Assembly (NCBI GenBank): GCA_019925095.2
Contig: CM034388.1
Location: 29,704,934 to 29,768,933 of the forward strand
Direction: 5' to 3'
Length of the DNA stretch: 64,000 nucleotides
Origin: Dendrolimus kikuchii
Lineage: Eukaryota; Arthropoda; Insecta; Lepidoptera; Lasiocampidae
Below are positions 20,012-30,171 of this stretch, piece after piece. The notes beneath the pieces were generated by a model that was given only the letters and a program-made list of their open reading frames with translations, was not told where the DNA came from and ran no database searches. The position numbers were made by a program, and so were the translations under genes. The stretch's first letter is position 1. Every line of letters begins with the position of its first letter.

Positions 20012-21074
20012 ACCTGTCTGAAAACAGAATTTTATCTTTACGAACAGGTTAACAAGTCATATGTAGTTTGGTATAAAAACAATATAAGCTATAAAAGCAA
20101 ATAATATTATATATAGAATGTTAACAAAGTATAGGATGCTTTAATTATGGGTATAATAAGCTTTTTTAAAAAGTTTTTTAAATACAAGCTTTTGAGATCC
20201 TGGATATCATGTAGCAGCAGAGTGCTAGCCAAGACAAGTAAAACGTGCCCAAACACGACGAGTCTATCTTGTTTAGTACAGGAGTTCCTATGGCCACCTT
20301 CCGACTCCATCATCAGATCAGCTCCATATTATTGCATTGTCACGCGATATACATATGAGTGTTTCAAATTATTATCATATAACGCATCGTCACCGTGTAT
20401 GAATATAAAATGTATCTAAGTCTTCATTTGTCGTATTAATTGTACTAGTTTACTCATAAATACTTGAATTCATTTAATTAACACTATTTGCTAATATCTT
20501 TACTGGACCTTATCACACCTCTCTGAAGTTGTATTATATTCTTTTGTAAATTATATAATAATATAATATAGTTCGACTATAGATGTTTTATCAATAAACA
20601 ATTAAATACATATTTAAAGTGAAACACAATTAACCATAATTTAGAAAATGAAACAGGAAATAAACGTTGCGTAACGTACATAAATATATTTATTTTGTGA
20701 TCTACGAAAGTATCACTTCAAGAAAATCTTATGTATATTTCAAAATCTTAAGAGCTAATAATAATATGTTTACGTATTTTTTTAGTTTTTTTTTAACTTA
20801 TCAAGTGCACTGATTAAAACGATAAAAAGAGTCAAATTCATAAACGCGGTAATAATAAAACGCGACGCACATGTCCAAGTTGCCCTCCCGTATGTTTTCT
20901 CCTGTAACATTTGTCGTTGAAATGTACATTTCCGTTTCTGCAATTTGTTAAATTACGAAGCGTTCTTCTTGTGTTATTAAACGTTTAAGCAGATTTTTTT
21001 TTAATTCTACAAAATGTTTTAACATCGTATACATGTAAGTTATTTTTGCGCTTAATAATCTAACGGAACAAATA
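20012..21074. other. No recognisable feature
   Basis: AT-rich DNA. A frame at 20147-20419 encodes a cysteine- and serine-rich 90-residue segment with no recognisable domain or splice context; I do not call it a gene. Confidence 0.35.
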
Positions 21075-21306
21075 TCTTATACTAATATATAAAGCTGAAG
21101 AGTTTGTTTGTTGTTTGTTTGAACGCGCTAATCTCAGGAACTACTGGTCTGATTTGAAAAATTCTTTCAGTGTTAGATAGCCCATTTATCGAGGAAGGCT
21201 ATAGGCTATATATCATCACGCTAAGACTAATAGGAGCGGAGCACCAATGAAGAATGTTTCAAAATCGGGGTTTTAGTTAACTGACGAAGTCTCGACCAGA
21301 AGCTAG
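21075..21306 (+). mobile_element. Helitron (GCTAG-tail family)
   Basis: TC at 21075, TATACTAATATATAAAGC, internal GGCTATAGGCTATATATC, end GACCAGAAGCTAG before T21307. Complete non-autonomous copy of about 232 bp. Confidence 0.8.
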
Positions 21307-21410
21307 TTATTATATAAAGCGGGTAAAAAATAAACTATTGTGATGTTAATTTAATTTTACGGTGACATGTTTAAGCGTTACACGTTCTAAAATGAAAATG
21401 AATGTATTTC

Positions 21411-22131
21411 ATTTTTTTTTTTATAGCTGGAGTACAGCAGACAGGCAGACAGCCCACCTGATAGAAAGCGGTTACCGTCGCCTATGGACGTTTACAACAC
21501 CAGCGGTGTCATCAACGCGCTGCCGGCCTCGAAGAAATTTTACGACGCCCTTTTTAAAAAAACCCATATCGTAGCGCTGTGGGAAAACCACGGCTGGGAG
21601 TTCATTCCAAATCCCCACGGTGCGCAAGAGAAACATTCTAGAGAATCGTTGCGAACAAGAGTGAAGCGGCTCTGGGAAGTGGGGGTGTACGCCCAGCCGA
21701 TGGCGTGCGGTGCGGTGGTAAAAAGAAGACGAAGGTACCATTCTAAACAGTTCCTCGGAACACTCACCATTGTATAGTCAGTAGAATACGCAGAGACGCG
21801 AAGTCTCTCCGAAGGCCAAGCGTATCCAAACCGTCTGAGTATGGGATCGTCGGCAATGCGAACGGCTCGACGTTGAATACTGTCCAGGGGATTTAGCTGG
21901 TAGGCGGGTGCTCCAGCCCACAAATGTGAGCAGTACTCCATATGCGGCCTCACCTGGGCTTTACAAAGCACAAGGCGTTGCCGCTGAGTGAAATACTGCT
22001 TGGACCGGTTTAGCACTCCCAGCTCCTTGGAGGGCAGGCTTTACCTTGCCTTCAAGATGACACCTGAACTGCACATCGTTCGCGATGTCAACTCCAAGGA
22101 TCCCGATACTCTTGGAGGTGGTAAGGAGAGT
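21411..22131 (-). pseudogene. LINE-2 ORF2 C-terminus
   Basis: Two overlapping frames on the minus strand give the end of a jockey-like reverse transcriptase: [31 protein letters not shown], a frameshift near 21740, then HPHFPEPLHS, IWNELPAVVFPQRYDMGF, FLRGRQRV and VVNVHRRR with a stop at 21472. A 3' UTR with TACTCCAGCTAT and poly(A) follows. Upstream it is cut by LINE-1 at 22131. Its 3' ~100 bp are clearly related to SINE-A, making LINE-2 the likely enzyme source for that SINE. Confidence 0.8.
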
Positions 22132-23640
22132 TATTTTTTTTTTTATTGTAGTATAGATTCGCGTTTGACCACAATCTTGCCTTATGTGGGGCGAAGATAT
22201 GGTCTAGGATGGAGCACGCTTGCCTAGAAGGTACCTATTCACACGTGACTTGAAGACACCCAGGTTATATGTATCCGGAAAGACAGACTCCGGCAATGAG
22301 TTCCACTCCTTTGCGGCGCGTATGATGAAGCTAGATGCAAAGCGCTTCGTTCTAATAGGTGGAATATCCACCATATATCGATGCCGCATGCCGGTTCGCC
22401 TGGTTGTCCGATGATGGAAGGGAGATGGCGGGATCAGATTGAAGAGCTCAGCTGCACACTCTCCAAAGTGAATCCGATAGAAAACCGACAAGCTGGCAAC
22501 CCTGCGCCGATGTTCGAGACTTTGCATTTTGTCATCGAAAAGCTGGTCGTTGCCAACCAGCCTCCTGGGTCTCCGTTCAATCGATTCAAGTGCTTCGAGT
22601 TGGTATTTGGCTGAGCCATCCCAAAGGTGAGAGCAGTACTCCATACATGCTCGTACTTGTGTTTTGTACAATACTAGCAGTTGTTCAGGTGTGAAGTACC
22701 GTCTCACCTTCGAGAGTATGCCCAGCTTTTTTGCCGCAGTTTGTGCTATACACTCGATATATGAGCCAAAGTTGATAGTCGACGTCAAGGAAACGCCAAG
22801 AAGCTGAAGTTCGTCGGTCATCGGAACGGGTACTCCTCGGAAAGTAGGAGTTAGTTCAAAAGAACTCCTTTTCGCGGTAAAAAGACACGCCTGGGTCTTA
22901 GAGGCATTGAACGTAACTAGGTTAGCTTTTCCCCAGTCGGAGACTGCCTTTAAAGTTACATTCAATCGCTCTACCATTGCCTCCCTAAGTGTATGGATTT
23001 CGACTCTCTCAGCTCGCGCGGTGGATGTGTATCTCTCTACAACGGTGCTATCGTCTGCATAACCATAGATACCTGGTTTGAGCAAGTCGTTGATATGTAG
23101 CACAAAGAGCGTTGCAGAGAGTACCGACCCCTGAGGAACGCCGGCGTTAATTGGCATAAGATCGGAGGACTGGCCATCCACGACCACTCGTATAAATCGG
23201 TCCGTGAGAAAGTCTGATATCCAGGTGCACAGACTGTTTGGTAGATCATATGCTGGAAGCTTGCGAATAAGGCTGTCGTGCCAGACTCTATCAAAGGCCT
23301 TAGAGACATCCAGTGATACCGCAAGGGCTTCGCCGTACTTCTCAATCGCCTCATTACAGATGTGTGAGGCGTACGCTAGAAGATCTCCAGTCGATCGATT
23401 TCGGCGGAAACCGTATTGTCGATCACTGAGAAGGTCATTTGCTTCTAGGTACGCCAGAAGCCGGACGTTCAATACACGTTCCATGCTCTTACAGAGTATG
23501 GACGTGACTGAGATGGGCCTGTAGTTAGCAGGGTCGGCACGAGTACCTTTTTTTGGTACAGGTTGAACATTGGCAAGTTTCCATGATCTTGGTAATATAC
23601 CAGTACTCAGAGAGAGTTCCTTGGAACTGAAGCGCTTTTT
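22132..23640 (-). mobile_element. LINE-1, 5'-truncated, with intact RT frame
   Basis: Non-LTR retrotransposon body of about 1.5 kb on the minus strand, from a poly(A) tail at 22132-22145 through a short 3' UTR to a long ORF2 frame. The 5' part, with endonuclease and ORF1, is absent. Other remnants are at 11040-11545 and 40435-42605. It abuts LINE-2 on one side and an oppositely oriented LINE-5 fragment on the other. Confidence 0.85.
22204..23640 (-). CDS. Reverse transcriptase, jockey/CR1-like ORF2 (5'-truncated)
   Basis: This reverse transcriptase would make DNA from element RNA at a nicked target. The frame is uninterrupted. Numbering from the internal Met at 23484 (426 residues), motif A is LDVSKAFD (59-66), motif B is AGVPQGS (114-120) and the catalytic motif C is YADD (142-145), followed by NASKTQ. 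The C-terminal region carries LESIERR and [11 protein letters not shown], then LLGKRAPS and stop. Upstream of that Met the frame continues ([17 protein letters not shown]) to about 23640, so the Met is not the true start. The upstream endonuclease domain is missing, so it cannot be autonomous. RT core motifs are intact. Confidence 0.85.
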   Translation of the reverse strand, partial: KKRFSSKELSLSTGILPRSWKLANVQPVPKKGTRADPANYRPISVTSILCKSMERVLNVRLLAYLEANDLLSDRQYGFRRNRSTGDLLAYASHICNEAIEKYGEALAVSLDVSKAFDRVWHDSLIRKLPAYDLPNSLCTWISDFLTDRFIRVVVDGQSSDLMPINAGVPQGSVLSATLFVLHINDLLKPGIYGYADDSTVVERYTSTARAERVEIHTLREAMVERLNVTLKAVSDWGKANLVTFNASKTQACLFTAKRSSFELTPTFRGVPVPMTDELQLLGVSLTSTINFGSYIECIAQTAAKKLGILSKVRRYFTPEQLLVLYKTQVRACMEYCSHLWDGSAKYQLEALESIERRPRRLVGNDQLFDDKMQSLEHRRRVASLSVFYRIHFGECAAELFNLIPPSPFHHRTTRRTGMRHRYMVDIPPIRTKRFASSFIIRAAKEWNSLPESVFPDTYNLGVFKSRVNRYLLGKRAPS

Positions 23641-23664
23641 CGAATGGAGTTTTCTTTAATTTGT

Positions 23665-23909
23665 ATTATTGTAATGTATTAATGTCAGTCATATTACTCG
23701 AGCGGCCGGTGGGTGGACTATACGCAACGAGCCATCAACGCCCTACAAGTAAAATATAATACTGTTTTCAGAATGCTGTTGGGGTTGCCGCGGCACTGTA
23801 GTGCATCTGGGATGTTTGCGGAAGCCCGCACAGACGGCTTTAGGGCAATTATCCGCAAGAAATCCGCTTCGCTAACGCAACGCTTGCGCGGCAGCACCGG
23901 CAGCCGTAT
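23665..23909 (+). pseudogene. LINE-5 fragment
   Basis: Encodes VDYTQRAINALQVKYN, MLLGLPRHCSASGMFAEAR and IIRKKSASLTQRLRGS, nearly identical to part of LINE-5 at 46316-46510. It is truncated on both sides, at the 3' end by the mariner insertion. Confidence 0.75.
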
Positions 23910-23911
23910 TA

Positions 23912-25190
23912 GGTTGGGGAAAAAGTTTCTTCGCATTTTATATAAAAATTCAAAAGGTTTTTTTATAAAGTTTATTTACATTTGACTAAAGTATGTAGGT
24001 GTCATTTTGTTGGATAACTTTTTGCCATCTTGTAGGTAGGGATGTGATCCCATTGCTATAAAAATTTTGGGGCTTCTGATCAAAAAACTGCGACAAGTGG
24101 TTTTGGCAGTCCTCTCGTGATGTTAACCTGACACTGCCTAAGGAATTCTGCAGAGACCGAAACAGGTGAAAATCTGAAGGTGCAAGGTCAGGACTATACG
24201 GCGGATGCATTAACACCTCCCAGCCAAACTCTCGTAATTTTTGCTGAGTGGCTAAAGATGTGTGAGGTCTAGCGTTATCATGGTGAAAAACCACACCCCT
24301 TCTGTTGATTAATTCCGGCCGCTTTCTCTCAACTTTTTGCTTTAATCTCATCAGTTGTTCGCAGTACAGTTCAGAATCGATGGTCCTGCCTGGCGGTAAC
24401 AGCTCATAATGAATAATGCCCTTCCAATCCCACCATACACACAGCATCACCTTGTTGCGAGTTAACCCGGGTTTCGCCACAGTCTGTGAAGCCTGACCGG
24501 CCTTTGACCACGATCTTTTTCGCACGTTCTTGTCGTACGTGATCCACTTTTTATCACCAGTTATCAGCTTCTTCAAAAATGGTTCGGTTTCATTACGTCG
24601 TAATAAAGAATCACAAATGAGTACACCGTTCATTAGGTTTCTTTCAGTGAGCTCATGAGGCACCCAAATATCGAGCTTTTTTGTGTACCCAGCTTTTTTC
24701 AAATGCGCCAAAACCGTTTTGTGGTCAATTCCCAGTTCTCCAGCTACATCGTAACTACTAATATGCCGATGTTGCTCCACTTTTTCAAAAATGGCATCAA
24801 TTTTGTCCGTAACAGGGCGACCAGAGCGACGTGCATCTTTGATATCAAAATTTCCGGATTGAAAACGCTTAAACCAAATTTGCGCTACTCTCACAGATAC
24901 TGCATTAGGTCCATAAACATCACAAATTTTTTTCGCGGCTTGTGTTGCATTTTTACCTTTTTTGTAGTAAAATTTTAAAATGTATCGAATTTCTTCATTA
25001 GATTCACTCATTTTAACAATAAGAAAAACAAATGAAAATCACACATTTTCCTAATTTGAATTTGGAATTGTCTTCTTTAAAATTAAAACTTTTTAATGAT
25101 ACCAAAACCAGCCAGATGCAAATGGTATAGCCAAAGAGATCTTATTACAAGTTCATACATACTACATGCGAAGAGACTTTTTCCCCAACC
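23912..25190 (-). mobile_element. Complete mariner transposon
   Basis: 1279 bp flanked by TA duplications (23910-23911 and 25191-25192). The terminal inverted repeats begin GGTTGGGGAAAAAGT on both ends and match over about 25 of the first 27 bases. It contains one intact transposase frame. It separates a LINE-5 fragment from a Helitron fragment, so it is younger than both. The second copy at 55700-56963 is highly similar but broken. Confidence 0.95.
23986..25011 (-). CDS. Mariner transposase
   Basis: 341-residue DD34D transposase, the usual mariner length, which would cut at the TIRs and reinsert at TA. The N-terminal half has the paired helix-turn-helix region, including WFKRFQSGNFDIKD and RRSGRP (61-66) with VAGELGIDHKTV. 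The linker motif WVPHEL is at 116-121. Catalytic aspartates are D153 (TGDKKW), D245 (HHDNARPH) and D280 (YSPDLAPSDFHLF), with the canonical 34 residues between the last two. Position 154 is Lys where mariners usually have Glu, and the dead copy at 55700 still has Glu there. No stop or frameshift is seen. Activity is possible but untested. Confidence 0.95.
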   Translation of the reverse strand: MSESNEEIRYILKFYYKKGKNATQAAKKICDVYGPNAVSVRVAQIWFKRFQSGNFDIKDARRSGRPVTDKIDAIFEKVEQHRHISSYDVAGELGIDHKTVLAHLKKAGYTKKLDIWVPHELTERNLMNGVLICDSLLRRNETEPFLKKLITGDKKWITYDKNVRKRSWSKAGQASQTVAKPGLTRNKVMLCVWWDWKGIIHYELLPPGRTIDSELYCEQLMRLKQKVERKRPELINRRGVVFHHDNARPHTSLATQQKLREFGWEVLMHPPYSPDLAPSDFHLFRSLQNSLGSVRLTSREDCQNHLSQFFDQKPQNFYSNGITSLPTRWQKVIQQNDTYIL

Positions 25191-25192
25191 TA

Positions 25193-25274
25193 TTATATAA
25201 AAAGATAGTGTAAATTATCCAATATATAACGATTTTCCATCACCACGCGGGTGAAACCGCGGGCGCAGCTAGTA
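25193..25274 (+). mobile_element. Helitron 3' end fragment
   Basis: AACGATTTTCCATCACCACG, then GGTGAAACCGCGGGCGCAGCTAG before T. Same family as the minus-strand element at 57664. The 5' part is missing at the mariner junction. Confidence 0.7.
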
Positions 25275-25515
25275 TGTAATAAAACAGAACATAAAAGAAG
25301 CAACTAAAGTAACAACATTACTGTTTAGGAACAAAGAGGCGTCGGTTGGAGGGTTTCTCTCTCGATGTTTGTCAAACATTTGCTCTCGGCCCTTTCACAG
25401 AGCCTTTTGTGCCTTATACGGCAATTACACCTCTATGTGGTGTTTAGCACCTTTGAATGACTTTTTAAGGTTTCCCTTGTATGAGAATGCCTTTGGTCTT
25501 AAATTGTACAAGGTA

Positions 25516-25582
25516 TTTTTTTTTTCTTACATGAGATCAGCAGACAGACGGCCCACGCGATGAAAAGCGGCTACCATCGTTG
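25516..25582 (-). mobile_element. SINE-A/LINE-2 tail fragment
   Basis: GAGATCAGCAGACAGACGG and GCGGCTACCATCG: only the last ~65 bp of the shared SINE-A/LINE-2 tail. Confidence 0.5.
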
Positions 25583-25602
25583 TTCAAACCGTCCTTCTTT
25601 TT

Positions 25603-26319
25603 AACCGACTTCAAAAAAAGGTGGAGGTTCTCAATTCGTCGGGATCTTTTTATATTTGTTTTTTTTATGTATGTTCACCGATTACTCCGAGATTTAGGAT
25701 CCGATTTACGTGATTCTTTTTTTGTTCGACGCGAAATAGCTGCCATTTGGTCTCTTAAAAATTTGACATAGTTTGGCCCAGTAGTTTTCATTTTATGAAC
25801 ATTTTTTATGACAAATTTTCTATTCCGTTCTATATGTACACCGATTACGCTGAGATTTATGATCCGATTTACGTGATTCTTATTTAGTTTGATGCGGAAT
25901 AGTTGCCATTTGGTCCCCTAAAAATTGAACATAGTTTGGCGCAGTAGTTTTTATTTTACGAACATTTTTTTGTTCCCGTTTCTTGAGACCTATATTTTTT
26001 AAGGAGCGCGGCACCTTTCGTAGGTCTCCCATACATAGCTAGACACTAAAAAGTAACAAATAAAATAAAAAAAAACTTCGTTTAAAAAACCAACTTCAAA
26101 AACTAAAAAATATAAAATAACTTATTTCTAAAGCTATTATTATTAATATATATTATCTAAAACATCTTGAAATCGGTGCAAAGTAAAACATAAAAATTAC
26201 TATATTTTTTTAAAATTACTAAGCACCGACTTTAAGGTGTTTTAGATAATATATATTAATAATAATAGCTTTAGAAATGAGTTATTTTATACTTTTTAGT
26301 TTTTGAAGTTGGTTTTTTT
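25603..26319. mobile_element. AACCGACTTC hairpin element, copy 2
   Basis: It opens AACCGACTTCAAAAAAAGG like 12211 and ends with a large hairpin: arms of about 95 bp (near 26083-26175 and 26222-26319) around a loop of about 45 bp. Here both outer arm ends (CCAACTTCAAAAACT and AGTTTTTGAAGTTGG) survive, so this copy shows the full fold. No coding frame. Confidence 0.75.
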
Positions 26320-26377
26320 AAATAAAGTTTTTTTATTTTTATTCGTTTTATTATTAATTTGCAAATTGATTTGTCTC

Positions 26378-26831
26378 TGGCAGCGTGGCAAGCCTTTGGT
26401 GTGGGATGCGACTTGCGTAGACACGTTGGCCACATCCCATTTACCAAACACGTCTAGATCAGCCGGTTCGACGGCGGAAACAGCTGAATCGCTCAAGCGG
26501 CGCAAATATGCAACACTCAGTGAGAGTTATATGTTTGAGCCGTTTGCTGTCGTGACGCTTGGACCGTGGGGTCCTGAGGCCATGAGCCTCTACCAACATT
26601 TATCGAAACTACTTATTGACTCTTCAGGCGAACAAAGGGCTGGTGCTTATCTCGGCCAATGGATCAGTATGACGATCCAGCGAGGAAACGTAGCCAGCCT
26701 TCTGGGCATCTTACCCATAGAAGACGGTGATCTAGATCTACTTATAGTCTGGAGATTTTATTAGTCTATTAGTAGAATACAATACAAATAAGTTAAGTTT
26801 TCTTGCATTGTATTCGATTATTTAATATATA
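26378..26831 (+). pseudogene. RetroC polyprotein C-terminus
   Basis: About 129 codons: QRGKPLVWDATCVDTLA, ESLKRRKYATLSESYMFEP, VVTLGPWGPEA, GEQRAGAYLGQWISMTIQ and RGNVASLLGILP, stop at 26762. This block is known to me from the C-terminal ends of LINE-like reverse-transcriptase proteins in insects and other invertebrates. Its enzymatic role is not something I can assign with confidence. It is fused upstream to the hairpin element, so it is truncated. The 3' UTR continues past a Helitron to about 27480. Confidence 0.7.
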
Positions 26832-27364
26832 TCTAATATCTAAAATTCTCGTGTCACAGTGTTAGTTACCATACTCCTCCGAAACGGCTTGACCGATTCT
26901 CATGAAATTTTGTGTGCATATATGGGTAGGTCTGAGAATCGGACAACATCTATTTTTCATCCCCCTAAATGTTAAGGGTAGTCCACCCCTATTTTTTTAA
27001 TTTTTAGATATTTTTTTTTTTGAGGATACAGCATTAAAAAATACATACAACCATAAATTTTCACCCCTCTACGATCAACCCCTATTTTTTATTTGTTAAT
27101 TATAAACTTTATTTTTTGTTGGCAAGATTTTTAATCTTATTTTGTCATGACTTTTAGATTCACAATTAGAACCGGTAGGTGGCGCTGAGATCGGGTTCTG
27201 GAATCCTCCTAATCACCTGGAGCGATTTAGGTGATTTTGTTTTTGTGTGTTTGAGTGGGTACCCGGATGGTTTAGATTCGCAATTAGAACCGGTACGTGG
27301 CTCTGGGATCGGGTTCTAGAATTTTATTTTTTAAAGGCAGGACAACGTCTGCCGGTGCCGCTAG
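26832..27364 (+). mobile_element. Complete non-autonomous Helitron
   Basis: TC at 26832 (after A26831), head AAATTCTCGTGTCAC, CTCCGAAACGGCTTGACCGA, one and a half copies of the 118-bp module, and an end GTCTGCCGGTGCCGCTAG before T27365. It lies inside the 3' UTR of the RetroC element, which resumes at 27365-27480. Confidence 0.85.
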
Positions 27365-27491
27365 TATTATATGTAATTTTATTATAATAGCAATGTATGC
27401 AAATTGTTTACTTATAGATTTATATTCTTTTGTAGGTATAGCTTTATTAAAACTAACATAGTTTAATTTATTAATAGGTTTTTATTTATAA

Positions 27492-28439
27492 CTAGCGGCC
27501 CCGGCAGACGTTGTCCTGCTCTGAAAAACATATAATCTAGGACCCGATCCCAGCGCCACCTACCGGTTCAAATTGTGGCTTTAAACCATCCGGGAACCCA
27601 CTCAAACACACAAAAATAAAATCACCAAAATCGCTCCAGGTGAATAGGAGGATTCTAGAACCCGATCTCTGCACCACCTACCGGTTCCAACGGGGTAAAA
27701 AGTATCCTATGTCCGTCTCCTGGTTCTAATCTACCTCCCCACCAATATTCAACCAAATCGGTACTGCCGCTCTTGAGTTATAAATAGTGCAACTAACACG
27801 ACTTTCTTTTATATATGTAGGAATCGTATTTGTTATTATAAAATAACCATATGACGGAAGTAGTCAATAACCGGATAGAGTATTCTTTCATGTAGTATTC
27901 GGAAGTTGTTTAACCGGATGTCAATGTAGAAGCGTTTATTATTAAGCTAACAGATATCGGAAATGGAGTAACCGGATGTTGGAAGTTAATACGTATGGCG
28001 GAAGTTCGTTTTATGAAGGAAGTGTAACTGAAGTGGCGCCACAGCATTACCGGATGGTGTCACTGCGGCGCGCTACGAGGACCTGTTAAATACGCGGTAT
28101 TCGGGCAGAGGAGGGGCAGTCTTCAATCGGCAGTCTACGACCGACAGTCTGCATTGACAGTCTTGGACGAGGAGCACATAATATATTGTGGTCGATAATT
28201 ACTGCTTGATAATCGCAGTATTATTGGAGGGCAAATTGCTGCTCGACACCTGACAAGCGTGGATGCAACTCTTGGAGTTGTCCTAATATATCTGTGTATT
28301 ATTGTTCAATATTTAATATTGTAATTGTGATAATTCTAGTGAAATAAACTTTGATTATAATATTTCAGATTATTATTGTGTTATTCTCGGAGCGTCATTC
28401 GTTTGCTCCCGGCGTGAACCCGCCATGTATATATATAGA
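27492..28439 (-). mobile_element. Helitron carrying a solo LTR
   Basis: The minus-strand CTAG end is at 27492 (after A27491), followed by two 118-bp module units, a spacer, and the TATATATA-rich TC end at 28438-28439 before T. The TATATA stretch at the Helitron 5' terminus is split by LTR-B copy 2. Confidence 0.75.
27816..28425 (+). mobile_element. Solo LTR, LTR-B copy 2
   Basis: 610 bp from TGTAGGAATCG to GAACCCGCCA (CA-type end, one substitution from copy 3). It has a polyadenylation-type AATAAACTTTGAT near 28344, which sets the orientation. Flanks are TATA on the left and TGTA on the right, a mutated 4-bp duplication. No coding region adjoins it, as expected for a solo LTR. Confidence 0.8.
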
Positions 28440-28495
28440 TAATTGTTAAAATTAAATCCAATCATGGCTTTGTATTAATAAATCCAATCGATCGT

Positions 28496-28664
28496 GTACT
28501 AGCGGAGGGTGATGTCAGGAGCCTTAAGAACAGACGAGTGTGCATGACAAGAGTTATGAATGTCAAAGAAGCAAGTGAGGTGTGTAAGAATGGGCCTAAA
28601 TGGCGCTCTGTTGTTCGTGCCTACCCCGCAAGGGAACTGGCGTGAGGTTATGTATGTATGCATG
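28496..28664 (+). pseudogene. LINE-T, 5'-truncated
   Basis: Short coding end (VLAEGDVRSLKNR type, then MNVKEASEVCKNGPKW and YPARELA) and a TATGTATGCATG tail. It abuts a truncated SINE-A. Confidence 0.7.
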
Positions 28665-28842
28665 TATGCGCTATTAATGTGCTGTTGCTCTTTAAAGGGA
28701 GACTGGAATCTGACCACGATTGCCGGAACACAACTCAAGGTTGTTATGGCGGCATACCTTACCTGGCTGTGAGTTGTTTTGTCACCTGACAGACCACCTG
28801 GCCCCAGGAAATTGAATTTCTTCTCCGTTCCTGCACGGATAA
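28665..28842 (-). mobile_element. SINE-A, 3'-truncated
   Basis: Retains the 5' two thirds on the minus strand, ending at GTTCCTGCACGGATA near 28842. The poly(A) side is replaced by the LINE-T tail. Diverged. Confidence 0.65.
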
Positions 28843-29119
28843 GGAATCGTATCAAGATTCCGAATTGTGAAAACTTATAAAGAAAATTAATGAAAAATTT
28901 ACGCGTTTCTTGTCAATATGGATGCAATTTATTATTTACTGCTCTTATAGACATAATGGACCGTTAATTCTTAGTGATATGGTACTTAATTATTTTTTTT
29001 TATATATTTTTGTGACTATAGAATTTAGTCTAACAAGTAAATAAATAATGAGAATGTAATTTTTATTATACCTGCGGTGCTGGACTCCCATTTATCGTCA
29101 ATTTTCCTTGCATTTCTTT

Positions 29120-29426
29120 ATCCGTACAGGAACGGAGATACAATACGATTTCCTGCGGGTTGTTTTGTCGCCTTTACGACAGGCCTCCCTGTCGTAAGAA
29201 GCGAGAAAACAACCTACAGTTATGTGGTGGTTATTAGGCCGTCTGGATGGCTACCACCCCTGGTTTAAAATATACTGCTATAATAACCTTGAGTGTTTGG
29301 GCATTAGTGGTCAGTTTCAAATGTTTAGAGAACGGCAGCATATTGGTAACAGCAAATGTCCATAATCGACGGTAAATGCTTTCCATCAGGTGGGCCGTCT
29401 GCCTCTTTGCTGAACTCATGCAATGT
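29120..29426 (+). mobile_element. SINE-A, old copy with inverted duplication
   Basis: ATCCGTACAGGAACGGAG at the 5' end and GCTGAACTCATGCAATG at the 3' end. Near 29157-29216 the GTTGTTTTGTCGCC segment is followed by its own complement (GCGAGAAAACAAC), forming a hairpin not found in other copies. Confidence 0.7.
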
Positions 29427-29579
29427 TAAAATATTTTTGGTAAAAATCAATATCTTTACAACCTAAAGCCTATATATTTTGGTATATAACCTATATATAT
29501 ATATAAGTTGTATATATTTAATATAATGTGGATGTAAATTTTATGTTAATAAGAAACAAAAATTAAAAATTATTACAAA

Positions 29580-29690
29580 CAAATAATGTTAAGTTTCATC
29601 AAAATCAGTTCAGTAGTCTGCTCGAAACACTAACTAATAAACATCCAATATCAATATTTTTCGTTTACAATATTAATAGGATTCTTGTTT
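29580..29690 (-). mobile_element. Helitron-like fragment
   Basis: TTTCATCAAAATCAGTTCAG with TAATAAACATCCA and TTCGTTTACAATATTAATAG resembles the head of the Helitron family at 57664, minus strand. Eroded. Confidence 0.45.
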
Positions 29691-29731
29691 GTAGTAGTAA
29701 AAGTAACTGGCAAGCGTTACTTTAATAATAT

Positions 29732-29930
29732 TAGATAGATAGATAGATAGATAACACTTTATTGTACACCATGACAGAAAAACTTACGAACTAGTATTAG
29801 TCTAGTTGGGTACAAAGGGCGGTCTTATCGCTAAAAAGCGATCTCTTCCAGACAACCCGTGGCAAGAATATTCTGATTAGGTGTGGCGACGGTGGTATAC
29901 ATAATTATTGTACGATTACTTACATTTTAA
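29732..29930 (-). repeat. LINE-4-type 3' end, (GATA)n tail
   Basis: (GATA)n, AACACTTTATTGTACACC, the stem-loop at 29827-29842, CTTCCAGACAACCCGTGG and GCGACGGTGGTATAC. On the minus strand this is a LINE 3' UTR ending in (TATC)n. It matches 43690-43872 closely. Confidence 0.75.
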
Positions 29931-30171
29931 CAATAAATATATAACTATACTATATATACAAATATACACATAAGTTATATACATATACAAGATATGGTGA
30001 TAATATGCAACTATTTAAACATAACAAACATATATCTACTAATTATATAAAATTACATATCATTATATTGCAGATAGAATTTCCTGACTAAGTTAACATT
30101 TAACCATTAAAAAATTAAAACACATTTCAAATGTTCCTTAATTATTTAAGCTCTCTGAGTGGGATTCTTAC
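29931..30171. other. No recognisable feature
   Basis: AT-rich (ATATAC-type low complexity at 29938-30010). Nothing supported. Confidence 0.35.

Noticed and set aside
20147..20419. 90-codon plus-strand frame
   Set aside because: No recognisable domain, weak start context, no splice signals, AT-rich surroundings.
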